Origin: Microbulbifer marinus
GTDB lineage: Bacteria > Pseudomonadota > Gammaproteobacteria > Pseudomonadales > Cellvibrionaceae
Direction of reading: 5' to 3'
Length of the DNA stretch: 64,000 nt
Assembly (NCBI RefSeq): GCF_900107725.1
Contig: NZ_FNQO01000001.1
Span: 1,108,458-1,172,457 of the forward strand
In this document: one piece after another, positions 8,554-16,577 of the stretch
How the letters are laid out: each line of letters starts with the position of its first letter
How positions within the stretch are numbered: position 1 is the first letter of the stretch
Translations under genes and position numbers: made by a program
Notes under the pieces: generated by a model
Told to the model about the DNA's origin: nothing
Seen by the model: only the letters and a program-made list of their open reading frames with translations
Database searches by the model: none

Positions 8554-9369
8554 ATGAGCAAGGACTTCTCGCAAAACCTGCGCTTACTCTGCAGCTTCTA
8601 CCGCTCCATCGCGGAGGTATGCCGACGCATGGGCGTAAACCGGGCGCAGTTCAACAAGTACCTGAGCGGAGACACCCAGCCGTCTCGCTATACCCTGACG
8701 AAAATCTGCGATTTCTTCGGCGTGGAAGCCCATGAGATCCTGATGCCCCACGAGCAGTTCGCCCAGATCGTCCGCGTCCGCACCGCGCCGGGTACTGCAG
8801 CGGCACAACCACAGCCTTACAGCGCCGATATCGAAAGACTGATGCGTGAATCGAGGGGACACGCCGACAAGTATCTCGGTTACTACTTTGAATACCACTA
8901 CTCGATGACCTTCCAGGATCACATCATCCGCAGCCTGCTGCGCATCGAGTCAGATGGCGACGGATATTATTTCCAGCGCTTCGAGCGCATGCGCTACCCG
9001 AACCGGGAGGAGTGGTACAAGTCCCGCTACAAGGGCATGCTGTTTTTTCTCTCCGAGCGTATTTTCCTGATCGGCTACGAGGCGCTGACCCGCAACGAGA
9101 TAGCCCAGACGATCCTCTATCCAACTTACAAGAGCCGCGTGAGCTATCTGTCCGGCCTGAAGCTCGGTGTCTCCGCCAGCGATCGCCGCGACCCCGTCTG
9201 TACCAAGGTGGTGCTGGAGTCCCTCGGGCGGAATATCAGTATCCGCAGCGCGCTCAAACTGTGCGGGGTTTTCGGGCCGGATTCGGGAGAGATCAACCGC
9301 AATATCCGCGAGAGCATCCGCGCTACCGCCAGCGAGGGGCCGCAGAGCTTTTTCGCCACACCACTTTAA
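8554..9369 (+). CDS. XRE-family regulator of the ansA-aspA cassette
   Basis: A 271-residue protein. Residues about 8-62 are a Cro/C1-type helix-turn-helix (AEVCRRMGVNRAQFNKYLSGDTQPSRYTL spans helices 2-4), followed by a longer C-terminal domain of about 180 residues that I do not recognise and that may bind an effector. It sits between asparaginase and aspartase genes on the same strand, so control of this cassette by asparagine, aspartate or ammonia is a natural guess. No operator is proven; the inverted repeat at 7375-7391 is one candidate site. Confidence 0.8.
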   Translation: MSKDFSQNLRLLCSFYRSIAEVCRRMGVNRAQFNKYLSGDTQPSRYTLTKICDFFGVEAHEILMPHEQFAQIVRVRTAPGTAAAQPQPYSADIERLMRESRGHADKYLGYYFEYHYSMTFQDHIIRSLLRIESDGDGYYFQRFERMRYPNREEWYKSRYKGMLFFLSERIFLIGYEALTRNEIAQTILYPTYKSRVSYLSGLKLGVSASDRRDPVCTKVVLESLGRNISIRSALKLCGVFGPDSGEINRNIRESIRATASEGPQSFFATPL

Positions 9370-9464
9370 CATTTGCGCCCAACGGGATTTACCCGTGACC
9401 AGAGCGCCACTAGTATCGCCAACAATACCCCACAAACACCGGGCGAGGCCCAACAGGAAGCTGC

Positions 9465-10931
9465 ATGACCAATGAATTCCACACCCTGAGACCCATGCCG
9501 TTATTTACCGCCGGAACGGCGGTGCGACTGGAGCACGATCTCCTGGGCGACCGCGAGGTACCCGCAGATGCCTATTTCGGTATCCAGACGCTGCGCGCGC
9601 TGGAAAATTTCCAGATTACCGGCATTACCCTGAATCACTTCCCGAACCTGGTAAAAGCGCTGGCCATGGTCAAGAAGGCCGCCGCCAGTGCCAACAGCCA
9701 ACTGGGCTACCTGCCGGAAGAAGTCGCCAGTGCCGTTGGCAAGGCCTGCGATGAAATCATTGCCGGCGAGCTGCACGACCACTTCCTCGTGGACATGATC
9801 CAGGGCGGAGCCGGCACCTCCACGAACATGAATGCCAACGAGGTGATCGCCAACCGGGCACTGGAGCTGCTCGGCCACAGCAAGGGGGAATACAAAAAGG
9901 TCCACCCGAACAACCACGTGAACCTGTCGCAGTCCACCAATGACGTCTACCCGACATCGATCAACCTGGCGATCCTGCTCAGTTACAGTGACCTGGTGCA
10001 CTCGATGGAGCAGCTGTGCCTGGAGTTCGACAGGAAGGCTGACGAGTTCACCAGCGTGATCAAGATGGGGCGCACCCAGCTGCAGGATGCGGTACCCATG
10101 ACCCTGGGGCAGGAATTTGCCGCCTTTGCCGCCACCGTGCGCGAGGACGTGGCCAGGGTTAAGGAGCTGGTGGTGCTGTTCAAGGAGATCAATATGGGCG
10201 GCACCGCGATCGGCACCGGTATCAATACCGATCCGGCCTACCGCCAGCTGGTCGTGGATGCCCTGTCGGAAATCTCCGGCATTGATTTTATCTGCGCGGA
10301 GAACCTCGTCGAGGCCACGTCCGATATGGGCGCCTTCGTGATGTTTTCCGGCGTTATGAAACGCATCGCCGTGAAGATTTCCAAGATCTGCAGCGATCTG
10401 CGTCTGCTCTCCAGCGGCCCCCGCGCCGGCTTCAACGAAATCAATCTGCCACCGATGCAGCCCGGTTCGTCAATCATGCCCGGCAAGGTGAACCCGGTGA
10501 TCCCCGAAGTGGTGAACCAGGTGGCCTACCAGGTGATCGGCAACGACCTGACCATCACCCTGGCGGCGGAGTCCGGACAACTGCAGCTGAACGTGATGGA
10601 GCCGGTGATCGCCTTCAACCTGCTGCAATCCATGCGCCTGATGACCCAGGCCATGCACACGCTGGCCAACCGCTGCGTCAACGGGATCACCGCCAACGTG
10701 GACCACTGCCGCCAAATGGTGGAAAACAGTATCGGCGTAATTACCGCGGTGAGCCCGTTTATCGGCTATGAAAATGCCACCCGTATCGCCAAGCAGGCGC
10801 TGGTGAGCGGTTGCAGTGTCAAAGACCTGGTATTACAGGAAGGGCTGCTGAGCGAGGAGGAGCTGAGTGATATTCTCCGACCGGAGAACATGACCCAGCC
10901 GCGCAAGGTGGATATCAAAGTCCGGGCCTGA
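9465..10931 (+). CDS. aspA: Aspartate ammonia-lyase (aspartase)
   Basis: A 488-residue member of the fumarase/aspartase superfamily that deaminates aspartate to fumarate plus ammonia. The superfamily signature [11 protein letters not shown] lies near residue 335. [12 protein letters not shown], the [19 protein letters not shown] region and the [17 protein letters not shown] block are all in place. The ATG follows AGGAAGCTGC. With ansA two genes upstream it completes a route from asparagine to the TCA cycle. Fumarase class II is the main alternative, but [33 protein letters not shown] is aspartase-like. Confidence 0.93.
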   Translation: [488 protein letters not shown]

Positions 10932-10956
10932 GGCGCCCGGGAAAGGAACATGTTAT

Positions 10957-10979
10957 CGCCGGCAGCGACTGCTGCCGGC
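10957..10979 (+). terminator. Hairpin after aspA
   Basis: A 9-bp perfect stem GCCGGCAGC / GCTGCCGGC with a 4-nt loop GACT lies 26 bases beyond the aspA stop, followed by a weak T-containing tail. It also lies just beyond the 3' end of convergent dsbC, so it may end transcription from both sides. Confidence 0.6.
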
Positions 10980-10990
10980 CGATTTCTAAA

Positions 10991-11743
10991 TTAAAGGCCC
11001 AATGCCTTGACCATGGTTTCCGGCGGCAGATAGCCGGGCACCACGCTGCCATCCTGCATTACGATCGTGGGCGTACCGCGCACGTCGATCACATCGTTGC
11101 CCAAATTGTACTGCGCCGCGACCGGATTGTTCTTACAAACCTTCAGCGGCACATTCTCGCGGTTTTTCAGCGCCGTCAGGGTCTTGTTGCGATCTTCGGC
11201 ACACCAGGCCGTGGCGATCTTGCGATAGCCGAGGGAATTCAGGCCCGCGCGCGGGAAGGCCAGGTAGCGCACCTCGATACCGCGCTTGTTCAGCTCCGGC
11301 ACATCGTTGTGCAGCTTGCGACAGTAGCCGCAGTCCACGTCGGTGAATACGTAGATATGGGCCTTGGTCTCCCCTTTGGGCGAGAAGACGATCATGTCGT
11401 CGACGTTCTGCGCATCCATGACCTTGGCACGCTTGGTGGTACGGCGCTCTTCGGAGATGTTTGCCAGACCGCCACCGGCCTTCACCTGGTACAGATCGCC
11501 GAAGATAAAGTGGCTGCCGTCAGCCGACACGAACAGCGTATTTGCACCGCCATCCACATCCACTTCGTACAGGCCGCTGATCGGACTCTCCCGCACGTCG
11601 CCATAGCTGGCCTTTGGATTGCCGGCCTCGAGGCGCGCCTTGATGGATTTGGCAACCTCCGCATCCACTTCCGCCTGGGCTGCGGGCCCCAACAGGGCGA
11701 ACAGTGCGCCGACCAGCATCAGCGGCTTGTTAAAAAGAGTCAT
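10991..11743 (-). CDS. dsbC: Thiol:disulfide interchange protein DsbC
   Basis: A 250-residue periplasmic disulfide isomerase. A signal peptide covers residues 1-24 (ending PAAQA-EVDAE), then the N-terminal dimerisation domain, then the thioredoxin fold with active site DVDCGYCRKLH. A second cysteine pair (TAWCAED, LKVCKNN) corresponds to the structural disulfide of the E. coli protein, and the cis-Pro loop reads GTPTIV. The ATG after AAGGAG is chosen over a GTG 14 codons upstream. Proteobacterial relatives keep dsbC next to xerD and recJ or hom; here a serine hydrolase and the asparagine cassette lie on either side. Confidence 0.95.
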   Translation of the reverse strand: MTLFNKPLMLVGALFALLGPAAQAEVDAEVAKSIKARLEAGNPKASYGDVRESPISGLYEVDVDGGANTLFVSADGSHFIFGDLYQVKAGGGLANISEERRTTKRAKVMDAQNVDDMIVFSPKGETKAHIYVFTDVDCGYCRKLHNDVPELNKRGIEVRYLAFPRAGLNSLGYRKIATAWCAEDRNKTLTALKNRENVPLKVCKNNPVAAQYNLGNDVIDVRGTPTIVMQDGSVVPGYLPPETMVKALGL

Positions 11744-11882
11744 TCCCGATAGCTCCTTAAATTCTTCGTTGGCTTCGACTTGCACACCGCACTTCGGTTC
11801 CAGCCATTATGGCACCTATTGGCGACAATCGTTTCTTACGGCGTGTTTTACAGCATTCGCCACCACGGCGCCACCGGCATCC

Positions 11883-13295
11883 CTAGAGTGCGGCGATGAT
11901 ATCCCGGGCGAAAGCAGCGATATCGAACTGCTGGCCGCCGGATTCGTCATAACCGCGCCGGACTATCACCAGGTCCAGTGAAGGCACAACGTATACATAT
12001 TGGCCGCGATGACCAGCCGCCATGAAGCCATCCTGCGGTAGATCGAAGCGCTGACCCAGCAGCCACCACTGGGCGCCGTAGCCCCAGCCGGGCTCGCCGC
12101 GACTGTTCAATGCCGGCGGTTGCTGGGGCGCCGGCGTCCGCACGTAATCGACCCAGGACACGGGCAACACCCGGTCCCCCGCCCAGACGCCGTCGTTGAG
12201 GTACAGGATGCCGAGACGCGCCAGATCCCGCGCCGTCGTCCAGACCTGCGAAGACATGACAAAGTTGCCCTCCCAGTCGGTTTCGAGCAGCGTATCGCGC
12301 ATGCCGATACGGTAAATCAGCTTCTCGAACGGGTAGCGCAGGTAATCGGCGTCGCTGTCGAGGCGCGCGCGCAGGCTGCGCACGGCCAGCAGGGTATCGT
12401 TGTTGGCATAGCGCCAGCGGCTGCCCGGCAGGGCATCGAGCGGCGCCTCTGTCGCGCGGTCAGTGACTCGGGCACCGCCGGCGTAGATCTGGTCCGTGCG
12501 GCTGCCGGAGCGACCGCTATAGAGCCCCGAGGACATATGCAGCAGGTTGGCGAGGGTTATCTGGCGGCGCGGATCCAGGGGGCTCTGCCACTCCGGCACC
12601 AGTGCCGGTTCGTCCAGCTCCAGTAACCCCTCGTTGACCGCGACGCCGATGACGGTCGCGGCGATACTCTTGGCCACCGACCAGGTGCGCTGCGCCGTGT
12701 GCAGGTCGTAGCCGTCGCGGTAGCGCTCCCCCAGCAACGCGCTGCTGCGGCTCACCACCACCGCGGAGGTCTCGGTGCCGACACCGTAGGTCCTGCCGTC
12801 GAATGCCTGCGCGATGATGTCGGCAAGTGCCTGATTTGCGGCAGGCTGGCCTCGGTCGCCGACGGGCCAGGGCTGGTCGGCTGTGCTCGGCGTATCGGGC
12901 AGCTTTACACGCGGCAGTTTGGCGGCGGCATTCGCTGCGGCACCGATCGGCAGCTGACTGCAGCCGAGATGGGGCCGCCAGGCACTGATACGCGGCGGCA
13001 TCTGCTCGCTGTAGCGCACACTCACTATTTTGCGCTGGCGGTCGATCTCGGCTGCGGGCAGCTCCGCCAGAATTTCCCGGTAGCCGGGGTAGATCCGATT
13101 CAGCTCGAGGGCGGCGATAGAGGCCGGTGCGCGGCCGGCATTGAAGGTCGCACTGCAGGTAAATGCGGCCTTGTAGCCGGCCACCAGCGCGTGCATGTGT
13201 TCCGGCGTCTCCTGGGCTCCGGCCACAGCTGGCAGGCCGGCCGCGAGCGGGAGAGCGGCGACCATTCTGAAAAGGTGGTGGGATATCCGCTTCAT
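11883..13295 (-). CDS. Secreted serine hydrolase of the class C beta-lactamase / esterase fold
   Basis: A 470-residue protein with a signal peptide (residues 1-27, ending AVAGAQ). The penicillin-binding-protein-like catalytic set is visible: SVAK (the SxxK nucleophile motif) after RTW, a YANN motif in place of YxN, and HRGQYVYV in place of KTG. The last is typical of esterases and 6-aminohexanoate-dimer hydrolase-like enzymes rather than true beta-lactamases. The start is the ATG of MKRISHH; the longer frame reading into xerD sequence is spurious. It separates xerD from dsbC, so it appears to be an insertion into a conserved string. Substrate unknown. Confidence 0.85.
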   Translation of the reverse strand: MKRISHHLFRMVAALPLAAGLPAVAGAQETPEHMHALVAGYKAAFTCSATFNAGRAPASIAALELNRIYPGYREILAELPAAEIDRQRKIVSVRYSEQMPPRISAWRPHLGCSQLPIGAAANAAAKLPRVKLPDTPSTADQPWPVGDRGQPAANQALADIIAQAFDGRTYGVGTETSAVVVSRSSALLGERYRDGYDLHTAQRTWSVAKSIAATVIGVAVNEGLLELDEPALVPEWQSPLDPRRQITLANLLHMSSGLYSGRSGSRTDQIYAGGARVTDRATEAPLDALPGSRWRYANNDTLLAVRSLRARLDSDADYLRYPFEKLIYRIGMRDTLLETDWEGNFVMSSQVWTTARDLARLGILYLNDGVWAGDRVLPVSWVDYVRTPAPQQPPALNSRGEPGWGYGAQWWLLGQRFDLPQDGFMAAGHRGQYVYVVPSLDLVIVRRGYDESGGQQFDIAAFARDIIAAL

Positions 13296-13348
13296 GCCGT
13301 GAATCCTGTTGTTATCTTTCGTTGATTTCACTCGGGTGCCCGGACACC

Positions 13349-14254
13349 TCAACCCCGCGGGTGGTGATCGCGGTGCAGCGCCTGCAGGCGCGCCTTGGCC
13401 ACCTGCGTGTAGATCTGGGTCGTCGACAGGTCCGAGTGGCCAAGCAGCAGCTGCACCACGCGCAGGTCGGCGCCGTGATTGAGCAGGTGCGTCGCGAACG
13501 CGTGGCGCAGGGTGTGCGGCGACAGCGGCTTTTCGATTCCGGCCACCTTGGCCCAGTGCTTGATCCGGTACCAGAAGGTCTGGCGGGTCATCGGCCGGCC
13601 GGCGCGCCCCGGGAAACAGGTATCGCTGTGGCCGGCTGGCAACAGCTGCGGCCTGGTCGAGCCCAGGTAGCGCAGCATCCACTCCTGTGCCGCCTCCCCC
13701 ATGGGTACCAGCCGCTCTTTGCTGCCTTTGCCGAATACCCGCACCACCCCTTGGCGCAGGTTGACCTGCGACACAGTCAGCTCCACCAACTCGGTCACGC
13801 GCAAGCCGCAGGCGTAGAGCAATTCCAGCATGGTGCGATCCCGCATACCGATCGCCGTCTCGGTATCCGGCGCCTCCAGCAGCGCTTCCACATCGGCCTC
13901 GGACAGAGATTTGGGCAACGGCTTGGGCAACTTCGGGTTCTCGATCAGCGCGACCGGATCTTCCTGCATCAACCCCTGGCGCAGGCAATAGCGATAAAAG
14001 CTGCGCAGTGCGGCGAGGGCGCGGGCTGTGGAGCGGGCGGAACTGCCGCTCTTATGCTTGCTGGCGAGGTACTGCTGGACCTGCACGCGGCCGACAGACA
14101 GCAGGCCAGTGCCACATTGCCCTGCACAAAACGCCGTGAAGGCACGCAGGTCGCGTCCGTACGCGGCGCGGGTGTGCTCGCTGGCACCGCGCTCGGCCCA
14201 GAGCATGTCCAGCCAGCGGTTGATCAGCGGTTCCTGTTCGGCAATGGTGTCCAT
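13349..14254 (-). CDS. xerD: Site-specific tyrosine recombinase XerD
   Basis: A 301-residue recombinase that acts with XerC at dif to resolve chromosome dimers. The N-terminal SAM-like core-binding domain (residues about 1-95) is followed by the catalytic domain. The catalytic Arg is in YACGLRVTELVEL, and HTLRHAFATHLL supplies His and Arg. LLGHSDLSTTQIYTQV supplies the second His and the tyrosine nucleophile. I choose the ATG of MDTIAEQEP because the upstream 13 codons would lie inside the rplS terminator. Confidence 0.95.
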   Translation of the reverse strand: MDTIAEQEPLINRWLDMLWAERGASEHTRAAYGRDLRAFTAFCAGQCGTGLLSVGRVQVQQYLASKHKSGSSARSTARALAALRSFYRYCLRQGLMQEDPVALIENPKLPKPLPKSLSEADVEALLEAPDTETAIGMRDRTMLELLYACGLRVTELVELTVSQVNLRQGVVRVFGKGSKERLVPMGEAAQEWMLRYLGSTRPQLLPAGHSDTCFPGRAGRPMTRQTFWYRIKHWAKVAGIEKPLSPHTLRHAFATHLLNHGADLRVVQLLLGHSDLSTTQIYTQVAKARLQALHRDHHPRG

Positions 14255-14274
14255 GGGCGCATTAAACCACAGGC

Positions 14275-14310
14275 AAAAAAAAAGCCGGAGCATCTCTGCT
14301 CCGGCTTTTT
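14275..14310 (-). terminator. Intrinsic terminator of the rpsP-rplS operon
   Basis: A near-perfect stem AAAGCCGGAGCA / TGCTCCGGCTTT around TCTC lies 21 bases beyond the rplS stop and is followed on the minus strand by a run of about nine T. It lies immediately upstream of xerD, separating the ribosomal operon from the recombinase. Confidence 0.93.
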
Positions 14311-14330
14311 GTACTCGATCAAAGAAAAAC

Positions 14331-14681
14331 TTAGTTGAGCTTCTCTTTAATACGGGCAGCTTTACCAGTCAGGCTGCGCAGGTAGTACAGCTTGGCCTGA
14401 CGCACGTCACCGCGACGCTTGACAGAGATGCTGTCAACCAGCGGGCTGTGAGTCTGGAAGGTACGCTCTACGCCAACGCCGTGGGAAATCTTGCGCACGG
14501 TGAACGAAGAGTTCAGACCGCGGTTGCGCTTGCCGATTACCACGCCTTCGAAAGCCTGCAGACGCTCGCGGTTACCTTCTTTAACCTTAACCTGGACAAC
14601 AACGGTGTCGCCCGGGGCAAAGGCCGGAACTTCGCTCTTCAGCTGTTCCTGTTCCAGCTGCTGAATGATTTTGTTAGTCAT
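14331..14681 (-). CDS. rplS: 50S ribosomal protein L19
   Basis: A 116-residue large-subunit protein at the 30S-50S interface. It begins [15 protein letters not shown] and contains [32 protein letters not shown] and [19 protein letters not shown], all typical. I use the ATG preceded by GGGAG; the frame could extend seven codons but without similarity. It is the last gene of rpsP-rimM-trmD-rplS and is followed by a strong terminator. Confidence 0.97.
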   Translation of the reverse strand: MTNKIIQQLEQEQLKSEVPAFAPGDTVVVQVKVKEGNRERLQAFEGVVIGKRNRGLNSSFTVRKISHGVGVERTFQTHSPLVDSISVKRRGDVRQAKLYYLRSLTGKAARIKEKLN

Positions 14682-14832
14682 TTGGAATACTCCCAAATAC
14701 AAATTGTGTAGCTTCTCAGCTAGTTCACCGAACTACTTGCGCCTCCCGGCGAATCCGGCATTACGGGCACCGCTAAAATCTACTGTGCGGGCACCTGGTG
14801 GCATCCGCTCGCTACGATTTTTACAGCACCCC

Positions 14833-15603
14833 TCAAGTTTCTTCGGATTTCCGCTCCTGCCGGATTTCCTCCAGCAGCAGCTTCTGCTCCTTATCCAGCT
14901 CCAACCCCTGCAAAAGATCGGGGCGGCGCTGCTGTGTGCGCGCCAGTGCCTGCTTCAGGCGCCAGCGGCGAATTCTCTCGTGGTTACCGGACAGCAATAC
15001 TTCCGGCACCAGCCTGCCGCGGTATTCTTCCGGGCGGGTGTAGTGGGGACAGTCCAGCAACCCCTGGGCGAAGGAGTCCTCCACCGCCGACTGATCGTGC
15101 CCCAGAGCTCCGGGAATCAGTCGGGTAATGGCATCCACCATCACCATTGCGGCCAGCTCACCACCACTTAAAACATAGTCGCCGATCGACCACTCTTCGT
15201 CGATCAGCATCTCGACGATGCGCTCGTCGATACCTTCGTAGCGCCCCGCCAGCAACACCAGGTTGCCCGCTTCGGCGAGCGCCTCAACACCGCCCTGATC
15301 CAACTGCCGCCCCTGGGGTGACAGGTAGATACTGCGTGCGGTTGCATCGCCCTCTTCCGCCCAGGCACGGGCTGCGCTCAGCGCCTGGTACAGCGGTTCC
15401 GCCAGCATCACCATGCCCGGGCCACCCCCGTAGGGGCGATCGTCCACAGTACGGTGGCGGTCACTGGTGAAATCCCGCGGGTTCCAGCAGCGCACTTCCA
15501 GCAAACCGTCTTTGACGGCTCGCCCGCTGATACCGTAATCGGTCAGCGCGGCAAACATCTCCGGAAAAATGCTGACCAGGGCAACACGCTTTGCGGCCAC
15601 CAC
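14833..15603 (-). CDS. trmD: tRNA (guanine-N1)-methyltransferase TrmD
   Basis: A 256-residue SpoU/TrmD knot enzyme methylating G37 of tRNAs to prevent +1 frameshifting. It shows [20 protein letters not shown] at the start, [16 protein letters not shown], the knot segment [23 protein letters not shown], and [12 protein letters not shown]. The start is a GTG whose first base overlaps the rimM TAG stop, so the two are translationally coupled. The 151-base gap to rplS is normal for this operon. Confidence 0.96.
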   Translation of the reverse strand: MVAAKRVALVSIFPEMFAALTDYGISGRAVKDGLLEVRCWNPRDFTSDRHRTVDDRPYGGGPGMVMLAEPLYQALSAARAWAEEGDATARSIYLSPQGRQLDQGGVEALAEAGNLVLLAGRYEGIDERIVEMLIDEEWSIGDYVLSGGELAAMVMVDAITRLIPGALGHDQSAVEDSFAQGLLDCPHYTRPEEYRGRLVPEVLLSGNHERIRRWRLKQALARTQQRRPDLLQGLELDKEQKLLLEEIRQERKSEET

Positions 15604-16154
15604 TAAAATTCCGGATCCCAGTCGACGGTGATGACACCGGCATCCAGGTCGATATCGGTGATGAATTCGCCGGGCAGATAGGGGATCAGACGCTCGCGCC
15701 CGTCCTTGCCCCCGCGCACCACCATCACATCGTTGGCACCGGTTTCCATCATGCGGACTACGGTACCTAATTCGTGCTCAGCGCCACCGAAGTGGCTGAT
15801 CACGCGCAAGCCTTCAAGCTGGTGCCAGTAGAACTCGCCTTCGTCGAGCGTCGGCATCAGCTCCCGGCGCACGGCGATATCCCGCTGACAGAAGCCCGCC
15901 GCCAGATCCCGGTCATCGATGCCCTTGATATGGACGATCAGACCCTTGCCGTGGCGCTTGCCTGCGTCGATCTGCAACGGCTCCCAACCGTTCGGCTTCT
16001 GCAGCCACCAATCTGGGAACTGCAGGATATTGTCCATCGGCTCGGTATAGGATTGAACCTTGACCCAGCCGCGAACGCCGTAAACCGAGGTTATACGCCC
16101 GACCGTGACCAATTCATCGGATTTGGATCCGCTGCTATCAAGGTCTAGGGCCAC
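15603..16154 (-). CDS. rimM: Ribosome maturation factor RimM
   Basis: A 183-residue 30S assembly factor that binds S19 and assists maturation of the 16S 3' domain. The N-terminal RimM domain ([24 protein letters not shown]) is followed by a PRC-barrel ([12 protein letters not shown] to the end, with [15 protein letters not shown]). The predicted start is GTG. It lies between rpsP and trmD, overlapping trmD by one base. Confidence 0.96.
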   Translation of the reverse strand: MALDLDSSGSKSDELVTVGRITSVYGVRGWVKVQSYTEPMDNILQFPDWWLQKPNGWEPLQIDAGKRHGKGLIVHIKGIDDRDLAAGFCQRDIAVRRELMPTLDEGEFYWHQLEGLRVISHFGGAEHELGTVVRMMETGANDVMVVRGGKDGRERLIPYLPGEFITDIDLDAGVITVDWDPEF

Positions 16155-16178
16155 AGGCGCACCACCAACAGGCTTAAA

Positions 16179-16418
16179 TTAAGCGGATTCTTTCAGCAGC
16201 TTGCTGACGCGATCGGAAACCTGCGCACCCTGGCCTACCCAGTACTCAACGCGCTCGCGGTCAACACGCAGACGCTCTTCCTGGCCGCGGGCAACCGGGT
16301 TGAAGAAGCCAACGCGCTCGATGAAGCGACCGTCGCGGGATTTGCGGCTGTCAGTAACAGTCAGGTGATAAAACGGGCGCTTCTTAGCACCGCCACGAGC
16401 CAAACGAATGGTTACCAT
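16179..16418 (-). CDS. rpsP: 30S ribosomal protein S16
   Basis: A 79-residue small-subunit protein. It begins [17 protein letters not shown], with [20 protein letters not shown] and [15 protein letters not shown] as expected. The ATG after AGGAAAGCTAC is chosen rather than an upstream start eight codons earlier. First gene of the rpsP-rimM-trmD-rplS operon; the 159 bases up to the ffh stop should contain its promoter. Confidence 0.97.
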   Translation of the reverse strand: MVTIRLARGGAKKRPFYHLTVTDSRKSRDGRFIERVGFFNPVARGQEERLRVDRERVEYWVGQGAQVSDRVSKLLKESA

Positions 16419-16577
16419 GTAGCTTTCCTGTAGGTTCAACACTGGGCGGCCTTACAAAGGACCGCCTACAACAACTATGCCGGTAGCTCACCCGGCTGAA
16501 AGGCGGCGTATTCTAATGTACCGCCCAGGGTTTGTATAGCGCTTAATCCGCCCGCCAGATTGGGGGGATCAGGCTCA

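Noticed and set aside
11883..13295. Beta-lactamase resistance gene
   Set aside because: The KTG motif is replaced by HRG and YxN context is esterase-like, so resistance is not supported.
13296..13988. N-terminal extension of the serine hydrolase into xerD
   Set aside because: The extra 231 codons are the antiparallel-free out-of-frame reading of xerD; a signal peptide begins at MKRISHH.
13349..14254. Tyrosine recombinase as sign of a mobile element
   Set aside because: It is a standard XerD in its conserved neighbourhood near dsbC, not an element integrase, and there are no attachment-site repeats.
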